A stretch of DNA of 64,000 nucleotides from Tribonema minus (lineage: Eukaryota; Sar; Xanthophyceae; Tribonematales; Tribonemataceae). Positions 43,039 to 55,200 of this stretch are shown here, piece after piece. Below the pieces are notes generated by a model that worked only from the letters and a program-made list of their open reading frames with translations, searched no databases and was not told the DNA's origin. Positions within the stretch are counted from its first letter, which is position 1. Every line of letters starts with the position of its first letter. The translations under genes and the position numbers were made by a program. The stretch is from positions 28,981 to 92,980 of the forward strand of contig JAFCMP010000191.1 of assembly GCA_017506865.1 (NCBI GenBank), given 5' to 3'.

Positions 43039-46000
43039 GTGGGTACATACATATGTGCATTCATTTCAGGAACAACAGTTGTTGTTGGTTGACGTCAGTT
43101 GTTGTTGATCGGCGGCCCTTGCGCAGCAGAGGTGTGCGTCAGCGCTCGCTGCAGATCGCGCGGCCCTCCCTCTGTCCGCATTGATAGGTCCTGTGCGTAG
43201 ACGTTGCAGGCAAAACTGCACGAATGGCTTCCTGTGTCACGCCGCGCGTGCGGCAGCACCAGGTGCCATGCATGAGTTCCTGAGCTCCCAGGATGGCTCG
43301 CTGCAGCAACAGCAGCGGCGGCAGCAGCAGCAGCGTGATGGCGCGGAGGACCCCTGCAACTGCTTCTCTCAATGGATTCGGGGGGTTGGTGAGGGTGGGC
43401 AGCTGGAGGCGGTGGGAGGGGCACAGGGGTGGGGGGGGGGGGGCGGGGGGGGGGCGGGGGGGGGGCCTACACCTCATTGGAGTACCTTCCTTCGCCACAG
43501 GCGTACACACTAGAATTGTCAGGCAGCTGATCACGCATCGTTGATCGGCTCTCACAGAAAACACAGCAGCGGCAACCACAGTTATTGGTGGAAAACACTT
43601 GCGGCTAACCACTCTTTGTCACCTAGAGCAGCTACTTGAAGCGATTACTTGCACGAAGGGCGGCGCTGCGCGGGGGAGCGACGCGCTCGCAACTCCGCAG
43701 CTCTCCGCATCATACCAGCATACCCTAGCTCACGTGCCGCAGTCGCCTTGACTCACTGTCCTTCTTTCAACTCGTTGCAGTGATTTTCAATCACCGTACC
43801 TGTTGCCGCAAATCGGAAATGGCGGGCGGCCAATCACCGCAGACTCTCAGAGCATGCCTCACCGCGACTGTCACGGCGCCTGCGAGTCAGACTCTCGCCT
43901 GTGACTCACTGATGATTCTGACTCGCCGCGGCAACTCTTGATAGCCGCCGCAGGTGTCGCGGCGCGTACCAGTCAGACTCTCACCCCCGTGACTCACTCG
44001 CAATTCCCACTCTCAATCGCCGCAGCTGGTGCCGCGCGTCGGCAGCGGCGGGGAGCTGGCGGAGGACGGCAAGCCGCTGCAGCCGGTGCTGCAGGCGCTG
44101 TTCGGGCAGACGGCGCCGGCGGGGCTGCGGCCGGGCGACGGCATCTTCCAGCGCACGCGGCGCGGGAACACCACGATGCCCGCGCGGCGCAGCGGCAAGG
44201 TCAGTGGTGCTGTCAACTGTATTCCTCTCTTGCATAGGCTGCGCGCCATGTATGGGTATGTATAACGACGGCATCTTCCAGCGCACGCGGCGCGGCAGCA
44301 CCACGATGCCTGCGCGGCGCAGCGGCAAGGTTAGTGGCGGCAGTGGCGTTATTTGCTGTAGTTCTTGCTGACGTAGACTAGTCGCTGTGCTGCCCCAGTC
44401 GCTCCGTCTGTCTCATGAGGAGATGAACGGTGAGCATGTGCTTCACTTGAGGTACAGTGGGCACGTCGCCTGGCAACACCGGCGGGACTGCGGCCGGGCA
44501 ACGGCATCTTCCAGCGCACGCGGCGTGGGAACACCACGGCGCCCGCGCGGCGCAGCGGCAAGGTCAGCGGCTCCGTTGACTGTATATATCTGAGGCTGCG
44601 CGCCATGTATACATGTAGTGTGCGCATTTATTATCAGCGACGGCGGGGCTGCGGCCGGGCGATGGCATCTTCCAGCGCACGCGGCGCGGCAACACGACGA
44701 TGCCCGCGCGGCGCAGCGGCAAGGTCAGTCGCAGTGGTGCCGTCTGCTGTCATTCTCGCTGGCGGAGGCTGTGCGGTGCGCCAGGTGCGAGCATATGCAG
44801 AGTAGGTACATATGGTGGGCAGCGGCGATGCTGCTGCGGCCGGGCGACGGCACCTCCCAGCGCACGCGGCGCGGGAACACCACGATGCCAGCGCGGCGCA
44901 GCGGCAAGGTCGGCGGTAACTGCATTGCTGTCTGATGCAGTCTGCGCGCCATGTGTAGGTATGTATAGTGTGCGTATCACCCGTCAGCGCCGGCGCGGCC
45001 GGGCGACGGCATCCTCCAACGTGCGCGGTGCGGGAACGCCACGATGCCTGTGCGGCGCAGCGGCAAGGTCATTGGCGCCATTAACTGTATCTCTCTCTGG
45101 CGCAGGCAGCGCGGCATGTATAGGTACGTATAGTGACAACTGCATCTTCCAGCGCACGCGGCGCGGGAACACCACGATGCCCGCGCGGCGCAGCGGCAAG
45201 GTCAGCGGCGCCACTAATCGTATTCCTCTCTTGCATAGGCTGTGCACCATGTATGGGTACGTGCAGCGTGCATCTGTACAGTATGTATCGGAAACGCCAA
45301 GATGCCCGCGCGGCGCGGCAGCCATATCAGTGGCGGCGGCACCGTTTGCTTTACTTCTCGCTGGCGCAGGCTGTGCGCTGCGCCCGTTGCCCTGTCTGCC
45401 CAATGAGCATACATACAGTACGTATGATGTCCGTGCTGGCCTTCATGGGCATGAGGGGGGGGCTGCGGCGCCGCAGCGCCGTCTTGCAGCGCGCGCGCGG
45501 CACGGCAACGCTGCACGGCAATGCCACGGCGATCGCGCGACGCAACGCTAAGGCCGTCGGCGGCGGCGGCATCTGCCGCGCTTACCTGCTGGCGCGGGAT
45601 GCGCGCTGCCCTGCCGTCCGCCCGGCGCGCTGTGCGCAAGCGCGCGGCGCGGCAGCGGCGGCGACGGCGGCTGCGGCGCGATGTAGCGGAGACTCAGGGA
45701 CCCCCTCGCGCCGCTGCTGTTGGTTGCGCTGGCGGGCTTTGCGGCGGCGCTGCGCAGCGGCTGCTCTGTACATCTGCAGTGCACGTGGCGTGCGCGGGGC
45801 GTGGCGCGCCATCTGTCGGCAGCGGCGGGCCTGTGCCGCGGCGCGGTGTCCGCAGCGCCCGCCGACATGCGCGCGGCGCGCTGCTGCGCAGCTGTGCCGC
45901 ACGCGGTGCACCGGCGCTGCCTAGCCGTACACTTTGCTGCCCACGTACAGGCACAGGAAGTCATTCATCGCCGTTCCCCCTGCCCCCCCTCCCCCCGTTT

Positions 46001-47537
46001 CCCCCCCCCCCTGCGCCCCACTGCTCAATCGTACACGATGCCGCCAACGCATGTACAAGCACATGGAGTCATTCATCCCCCCCTTCCCCCCCCCCCCCCC
46101 CCCGCGCGCCCCATTGCTCAGACGGCGGCGGCGTACACAGTGCCGCTGGCGTACAGGCACCTGGAGTCGCTGTGCGCGCTGCTGCCGGCGCGCGTCGTGG
46201 AGCGGCTGGTGGCGGGCGGCGAGGGGCACGACGTGCCGCAGTTCCGCAAGACGCGCTTCAAGTGCGCCGTGCTGTTCATAGGTGAGCGCAGACATTATTC
46301 TTGAAGTTGAAGTTGTGGGATGTCACTCTTGAATTTAAAGCTATGGCGGGCGGCGAGGGGCACGACGTGCCGCAGTTCCGCAAGACGCGCTTCAAGTGCG
46401 CCGTGCTGGTCATAGGCGAGCGCGAGACGTCACTGTTGCACTTGAAGTTATGGCGAGCGGTGAGGGGCACGACGTGCCGCAGTTCCGCAAGATGCGCTTC
46501 AAGTGCGCCATGCTGTTCTTAGGTGAGCGCGGGGTGTCACTCTAGAATTGAAGTTATGACGGGCGGCGCGGGCCACGACGTGGCGCAGTTCCGCAAGACG
46601 CGCTTCAAGTGCGCCGTGCTGGTCATAGGTGAGCGCGGGACGTCGTTCTTGCACACTTGAAGTTGTAGGCGGTGGGGAGGGGTCGGCGTGCCGCAGTTCC
46701 GCAAGACGCGCTTCAAGTGCGCCGTGCCCTTTCACGGGTGAGTGCGCGAGTGGACGGCAGAGAGCCGGTCCGTGATGTCAACAGTTGTAGTTGTAGCTGC
46801 GGCGACGCGGCGGACCGGCAGCCAGCAACGGGCTGTGCGGGGGAGGGTACATCACCGTACACACTTGAAGTTGGATTGTGTGGGCTTGCGGGGGCGTGGT
46901 AGACGGCGCCTGGTGACGCGCCGTGCTGTCGTGCCCCGGCGTTGCCGCGCTGCCGACTGGCGGCGCGCGATGCGCCGTGCGGTGCGGCGCGGCGGCCGCG
47001 CGGCGCCCTCAGACGGCGCCGCGGGAGCGCAACAACCTAACCCTAACCCTAACCCTAACCTTAAGAGAACAGGTGCACCAAATGCAGACCGCTAACGCTC
47101 TTCAGCGTCTTGCGGGCGCATACTGGCCTTAAGGGTTGGGGTGAGGGTTAGAATTAGGGTCAGGGTTAGGGCTAGCGTCAGGATTGGGGTCAGCATACAT
47201 GCTCCTTCAAACAGGGACCAGCGTAGAATGGGTACTTTTTGCAAGCCCCCGGGGGAAGTTGGCAGTGCGTCAAATCACACCTCGTGCTGACAGGCAGTCA
47301 ACCAGTGTTAGGCACAGCTGCAGTAGAGGCGATAGCTTGTAGGCACAGTTGAAAGCCCACCCACCCTGCCCTTCTTGCACTGAGGGGGTAGGGTACAGGT
47401 GAATAAAGGGGGGGGGGGGCATTTGGACGTGCTGGGGTACCCAGGTGGTTTCGCCCCTAGCTCCTTGACGTTTTTCCAAAGGTCATTTTGAGGACGGCAG
47501 TGAACGATTTGCTGCTGAGCGCTGCCGCCGCCGCCAC

Positions 47538-47568
<31 letters not shown>

Positions 47569-49265
47569 GCTGCCGCCGCCGCCGCCGCCGCGTCTGCACA
47601 CACCGCTGAGAGGCGAGCCCGCTTTACTTAAGTAGATGACTGCGGCAATCTTCAACAATCTGAGCGCTGCCGCCGTTGCCGTTGCCGCTGCAGCGCAGAC
47701 GTCAGCGGCTTCACGGCGTGCATGGAGCGGCAAAAGTCACGTTGAAGACAATAATGGAAACGAATCAAAAGATCGTAGAGCTCTAGGTGACAAGAGATAG
47801 TTGGCCGCAATGATGACATACCGAACGTAAACAGCATTTAAAAGACGACAATGAACGAATCGCTGCTGAGCACTGTCGCCGTCGCCGCCGCCGCTGCGCA
47901 GACGTGAGCGGCTTCACGGCGTGCATGGAGCGGTTTGCGTCCAATGGGCAGAAGTCAACTTCAAGTTGAAGACAATAATAATCTACTGAAGGTAAAACAA
48001 CACTTTTGAATACGACAATGAACACCTCCCTGCTGAACACTGCCGCCGCCGCCGCCGCTGCGCAGATGTGAGCGGCTTCACGGCGTGCATGGAGCGGTTC
48101 GCGTCCCACGGGCCCGCGGGCATCGAGAAGTTCTGGACGATCATCAACGGCTACTTCAACGAGCTGCTGTCGTACATCCGCGGCACGGGCGGCGACGTCG
48201 AGTGCTTCGCGGGCGACGCGCTCATGGTCGTGTACGACGCGAAGGGCATCGCGCGGCGGCAGGTGAGCCGTCAACTTCAACTGTAATCCTGCAAATTTGA
48301 AGTACACCATATGTTGAGACTCAGCCTGTCCCTGATGGGCGGCGACGTCAAGAGCTTCGCGGGCGACGCGCTCATGGTTGTGTACGGCGCGGAGGGCATC
48401 GCGCGGCGCCAGGTGATATGGCAACTTTAAGTGATATCATGCATAGTTGAAGTAGACCATATGTTGAAATTTTACCTATCCCTGACGGGCGGCGACGTCA
48501 AGTGCTTCGTCGTCGGCACGGTGCGCCCGTGGTTGTGTACGACGGCGAGGGCATCGCGCGGCGGCAGGTGAGCCATTAACTCCAACTCTGACTTCAATCC
48601 TGCGTTGCAGCTGAATCAGCTGTAACAGGCGGCACCATGTTGGCAGTGAGCGCGTGATCACAATCGCTGATTACGCGCTCATGGTCGTGTACGACGCCGA
48701 GGGCATTGCGCGGCGGCAGGTGAGCACGTTACCCCTAGTCTTGAATCGAATGCAGTCCGAACCCTGCCGTCGCTTCCGCCGCCGCCGCCGCAGGAGATGC
48801 TCAGCGCGGCGCCGCGCCGCCAACCGACAGGTGGCACGCCGTGTTTTGCGCTGCCAGCCCCTGCATACCTACATATCCTAGCCCTCATCTCGTGCCCTAG
48901 ATCCCTCATCGGACGACGCCAAGAAAAGCAGTCCAAACCCTGCCGCCGCAGCCGCTTGAGTTGCGCGGCGCGGCGCCGCCAACTGACATGTGGCGCATAG
49001 TGCTGTGTGCTACCAGCCTCTACATACCCTACATACGTTAACCCTCATTGCGTGCCGAACGAATCCGCCAGTGCCTCCACGCGCGACGCCAATTAACGCA
49101 GTTCAAAACCCGCCGCCACCATTGCAGGAGATGCTCGGCGCGGCGCCGGTGACGGACAGGAGCGCATGGTGTATTGCGTTGTCAGCCCTTCCATACCTAC
49201 GTACGTTAACCCTTGTCGCATGCCGAACAAACCCGCCACTTCCTCTGCAAACGACACCAATAACC

Positions 49266-49296
<31 letters not shown>

Positions 49297-52200
49297 CGCA
49301 GGAAATGCTCAGCGCGGCACCAGTGACGGACAGGAGCGGCGAGACGGTGGGGAGCCTCGTGCTGGCGGCGCTCGCGGCGTGCCAGTGCGGCGGCATCCTG
49401 CTCGACAAGCTGAGCCCGTACGCGTTTGAGGGCAGCGACGGCGTGCCGCTGACGCTGCACGGCTGCATCGGCGCGGGGGACATTGCCGCCGTGGAGGTGA
49501 GCGCGAAGAGGGATGTGGGGGGGGTCATGTGGTTGTGCAGTAGGGTTAGGCTTAGGGTTAGGGTTATAATTAGGGTTAGGCAGCGCCATCAAGTGTAGAG
49601 AGCGAGGCGGCGATGGCGTGCCACTCACGCTGCACGGCTGCATCGGCGCGGGGGACATTGCCGCCGTGGAGGTGAGGGGGGGGGGGGGGGGTATGTACGA
49701 TTGTGTGGTAGGTTTAGGGTTAGGGCTAGGGTTTGGTCTAGGGGTATAAATAGGATTAGGGTTAGGGTTAGATTAGCATTGGGGTTAGGGTTAGTTGTGG
49801 CAGCGCCCATCAAGTGTAGAAAGCGAGGCGGCGACGGGGTGCCGCTCACGCTGCACGGCTGCATCGGCGCGGGGGACATCGCCGCTGTGGAGGTGCGCTG
49901 CCGTGCGCGTGTGCAAATTTGAAGTGTATGAAAGCGCAGCGACGGCTTGCCGCTCACGCTGCACGGTTGCATTGGCGCGGGGGACATTGCCGCTGCGGAG
50001 GTGAGCGCGGATGGGGGGGGGGGGGGGGGTGTATGGTGGTACGGTAGGGGTTAGGGTTAGGGTGAGGGTCAAAACCAGTGTTTTAAAGTGTCGGATTAGG
50101 GTTGGTTTTAGGGTTAGGTAATGATTGGGGTTAGATTTGGGTCAGAATTAGGTATGGCAGCGGGGCAGCGACGGGATGGCACTCACATCGTGCGGCTGCT
50201 TCGGCGCGGGGGACATTGCCGTTGTGGAGGTGCGTTGCCGTGCATGTGTGGCGGATGTGTCATACTTCAAATCTGAAGTGTATTTAAGGGCAGCACCGGC
50301 GTGCCGCTCACGCTGCAGGGCTGCGTCAACGTGGTGGACATTGCCGTAGTGGAGGTGTGTTGGCCGCGCGCGTGAGCGGATGCGGGGTACTTCAAACTTG
50401 AAGTATAGAACATATGGTTGTGGGGTATGCTACTGTACGTAGGCATGCACCGGCTGCAGATTATGATTTGACAGTAAGCTGAACGGAGGAGGTCAACGGG
50501 GTGCTCACGCTGCACGGCTGCGTTGGCATGTTGGACATTGCCGACGTGGAGGTGAGCGCGGAAGGGAGGGGGGTAGTATGGCTGTGGGGTATGGTATTGC
50601 AGCAGACGTGAAGCGCGTATTGGAATGGGGCGCAGCGGCAGGGTGCTGCTCACGCTGCATGTGGCTTCGTCGGCGCGCCACATTGTTCTGGAGGTAACAT
50701 ACGGTTGTGGGGTACAATATGGCGCGCACCGAGTGTGCATCAGAGGCGCGGGGGAGGGAGGGGGGGCAGAGGTCGCGGGGGGGGGGGGGGCGGATGGGGT
50801 TTGGGTTTAGTTAGGGTTAGGGCTAGGATTATTGTTAGGGTTAGAGTTAGGGGCAGGGTTGCTTGATCTTCTCTCAGCTTGAGGCGCCTGCAGCCGGCCT
50901 CGCACGGCCTGCTCCCCCCTCTCTGCGCGCTCCCCGAGTTGTCAACCCAGGACTCGACAACAACGCAGCGCACATGGCTAACTTCATGTGTGACGCCCCT
51001 GCCCCCGCCTGGCGCCGGCATCGCGTCTGACAAGAAGACGGAGTGGGAGACGTTTGTGTTGAAAACACAGCGCACATGACGAACTTCACGTCTAACTTCA
51101 TGTGTGACGCCCCCGCCCCGGCGCCAGGTCGGCGGCATCGTGTTCAACAACAAGACAGAGTGGGAGACATTCGTGTGCGGTCCCGTCATCGAGCAGCTCG
51201 CCGTGGCGCAGGAGCTCAGCGGCAAGAGCGAGTTCTGCCTCAGCGCTCAGGTGAGGTGTACTTCAATTATGAACTTTAGCAGTGTACTTCAATTATGAAC
51301 TTTCAGCAGCGCGCCGTAGCACAGTAGCTCAGCGGCAAGAGCGAGTTCTGCCTCAGCGGTCAGGTGTACTTCAATTATGATTTTAAGCAGTGTACTTCAA
51401 TTGTGAACTTAAAGCAGCGCGCCGTGGCCCAGCTCAGCGGCAAGAGCGAGTTCTGCCTCAGCACTCAGGTGAGGCGACTTCAATTGTGAACTTTGTAGGC
51501 GCAGTGCTTCAAGTATAATCAGCATCAATACTGCGTGGAGTGCGTGCGTACTTTGAGGTGTTGCTTGGCGGCAAGAGCGAGTTCTGTCACAGCGCTCAGG
51601 TAAGGTGTACTTCAATTATAATTCTTCAATTCGCAGTACACCAGAGAATCAGTAGGTTTACATTAATAGTCACCTCACAAAAGCTCCTGTCTGACGCACA
51701 GCAACGGCACATGGTCGCTGCGCAAGTCGTGAACGTTGCTGTACAGTATCTCAAACATCGGTATCAGTACTTCATTCGGTACGTGTGTACTTTAATGTAT
51801 AGCAGTAGCGAGTTCTGCCTCTGACGACGTGCGCAGACCAGTGGCGTCACGACTGTCTCCACTATGCCAATTGGTGGCAGGCGGAGCAGCACAAACGCTC
51901 AGGGTTAGGGTAAGGTTAGCGTTAAGTTTAGGGTTACAATTGCATGGACCACAGACAGCGGCATGCTGTCGTCGCGCTTTTATGGCAGCTGGCAGATTTA
52001 CCACCTGGGGGAAACTCAGAATCCCCTCGAAAAACCCCGCCCCCCCTCTCCGGCCGCCTGACCCTACCCGCTCAGAGTCGACAAGTGATAAAGCGGGTGA
52101 TAGGTTTTTGTGCTAGCCTACCAGCCTCTGGTACTCGATGGCAGCTGTGTGCCTAGTCTTGCTGGTCAGAGAAGTCAGGCAAGATGTGATACATGCACTC

Positions 52201-55200
52201 CTTCCTTGTCCAAACACTCTGCAGATATTCAACACGATCTCAGGCCTGTGCCAGGGAGAGCTCTCGCTGCTTGGCTGAGCTTGGCTGGACGCGAGTGGCC
52301 ATGACTAACTGACAAGATTCGACCGTAGGCACGCTCTGAGCGCATGCACACGCATGCATACATCCCCCCCTCCCCCCCCCACCCTGCCTTGCCCAGACTC
52401 TTTGCAAACCTCAGCACTCCTTCAGGCCGATTTCCTGATGTCAGCGCGGCTCTCGCTGCTTGGCTGAGTTTGAGTGGCCGCGTGTGACTGACAACAACCA
52501 AAACCACAAGCACGTACTGACCGCAAATGAAGGTGCATTCATTGCTTACATTTCGTCTGTTACCACTGTCTGCGCTCCACTTCAAGAGATCTGCCCATGA
52601 GTCGCTGCTTCCAACATACACCCCCCCCCCCCACCCCCCCCCCACCCCTACCAGGTGGTAGAGATGGTATGTCGGTGGATTCCGCTGCAGCACCCGACAC
52701 ACGGGCTCGAGGAGGGGGAGGACGCGATGGGGTGCATGGTGCTGACAGGGCTCAGCAACCCCAGGTGCGTACACGAATGCAGCTGCATTAATTTGTATTT
52801 CTAGTGAAAGTGGCGCAAACGAAACTTGTAGCTACTGCAAGAAGAATGTGCACATACTTCAAGCAGAAAATGAGGACAAGGGGGGGGGGAGGGGGGGGCA
52901 TAGTGCTGACAGGGCTCAGCAACCCCAGGTGCGTACGCGGACACAGCTGCAGATATTGTATAGTGCAGGCAACGCGCAAACGAGAGTTGCATCTACTGCA
53001 AGAAGACGAAATTGCATGTAGTTCAAGGATGAGTTGAGGATGCCGGGGGGGCATGGTGCTGATAAGGCTCAGTTCTTCCAGGTGCGCACATACGCACAGC
53101 TGTGCCGTTTTCAGCTGCACAACATATTCCAGGTGAATCTTCCCATACTTCCTTCTAGTAGGCAAGGAAACTGAAAACATGAGATGTAGAGAGTAGTTGC
53201 ACGCACATCAAAAACATGTTACATTCGCATCTAGGACTGGTTGAACTCTGCCCGCACCCTAGTACAAATCCGACACTAGACAGCCAGCAACCGAGCGCTG
53301 TTTGCCACCTGAAACCAAACCTCAGGAATGGAAGCGACTCGTGATGAAACGAGTCGTGAGTATATGATTGTCTCATTGACGGTCGCGCCGGCGGCACGCT
53401 AAACGCGAAGGTGAATGTGCATCGCAGAATTAGGATTGACGTTAGGGTTAGACGTACTTTATATGTATGGTTTGGGGCTAGATATATACATATGGAGGAC
53501 TGAGGAGCTGCTTTTCTCAGCGGCTATCCCTGTTTGTACCCATATGCAACAGAATACAAAGAGGGATGAAGGTTAACCCTAACCCTATCCCGTTTGTACC
53601 CATCTGCGACAGGGGAATGAATGGGGAGCTCTTGGACCCCCTGCCCGACTTCTACTCCAGCCAGCCCCGCGCAGTCAGCCTGTTCTGCAGGCTGAACCTT
53701 CGCGAGGACCAGTTTGCGGCGCTGGACAAGGCGGTAAAGGCAAGTGGCATGCTTCAACACTTTGTTCTATTGAAGTTCTAGCGTCAGGGTGTTGAAGGAC
53801 ACTGGAAACACTTGTGTTTTTATACAACTGGTATGGATCATGTAGTTCGAGTTTACCGCAGTTTGCGGCGCTGGAAAGGCGGTTAAGGCGAGTTGTGTAT
53901 ACTACAACAATGTACATACTGTGAACTTCTTGCTTAAGGGTACAGAAGTACACTTAAAGTACTCGTGTTCTGCAGGCTGAACCTGCGCTAGGACCAGTCG
54001 GCGGCGCTCGACAAGGCGGTCAAGCTTGGTGGTGCATACTTCATCACTATGCTTCGTGAACACTGTGAACTTAATAGCTGCAGGACATTGAAGTCCACTT
54101 GAAACACTTGCATGTACTTTGAAGCATATATATTTGTGTTAGAGGTGAGAGGGACAGGGCAAGGGCAGTGATAGCTACTCCTGAGTGAACTGAGATTTTG
54201 AAGCGGAGCTCACGCCTCTGCTTCTTGCGCCCTGTGTAGTACTTTGAAGTACCATGCAAAGCTGATGTCCGTTTCGTCAACTCAACATCGTGTCGCCCTG
54301 CCGCCGCATCTTCCTGAAGACGTGGTGGCCAAGTTCCAGCATTTAGAATTAGGGTGCTGGTGAGGGCGACGCTGTGTAGGACAAGTCGACTGCACGGAAC
54401 TCCTACTCACATGTGCTTCTCGTCGTCACCCGCAGCCATATCTCCCCGAAGACATGGTGGCCAAGTTCCAGCGCGTGCAGCAGCAGCAAGGGGAGTCGGG
54501 CGCCGCGGCCACCGACAACTCGTGGCTGGGAGAGCTGCGGCAGGTGCGCGTACGGCACAGCGGCGCGCGCTAGGATGTGTAGCAGTCACGTACTGTAGGA
54601 CCTAGACATACTGTCACAGTATACAGTTTGCCCTAGCACAACAAATGCCGAATCCGCGAGGCATAGAGGCAATGTTAAGCAACAGAGAGGTCAGGGCTGC
54701 GGCGACCGACAATCCGTGGCTTGGAGCGCTGCGGCAGGTGCGTCAGTGCGCGCTGCGTCACGCGCGCATCAATCAAGTAGGGCCTAGACACACTGGCACA
54801 CGCATGTGTTTGCCTCGGCACTTCAAGCTGCGACGGGCACAGCGGCCAATCTCGAGCACGCGCAGTAGGAGCAGGGAGGTCAGGGGCTGCGGCCACCGAA
54901 AACCTGTGGCAACTTGGGCACGCATGCGCGCAGCGCGCGTATCATGGCACCTCACCCAAGCTACATATAGATGTACAGTGGCACTACGCATCGTTTTTTG
55001 TCACATATCATAGCGTGATGTACCGCACCGCACCCGCACGCAGTCTCCGCCGTACCTAGGGTTTGGGTTAGGGTCAAGGGTAGGGTTTAGGGTTAGGGTC
55101 AAGGGCAGGGTGAGGGTTGGGTTTAGGTACGGGTTGGTGCGTCGCAGTTGCTCCCTATTGCAGCCCCTCTCTAGTCTGTGCATGTAGTCAAATCGTGCAG

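Noticed and set aside
44700-45924. Plus open frames over the cyclase exon 2 array
   Set aside because: Frames run through repeated RRGNTTMPARRSGK units in the wrong phase to join exon 3.
50870-50970. Extra cyclase exon after the CTCTCAG acceptor at about 50876
   Set aside because: The open frame has no good donor and exons 5 and 6 already join in phase with conserved sequence.
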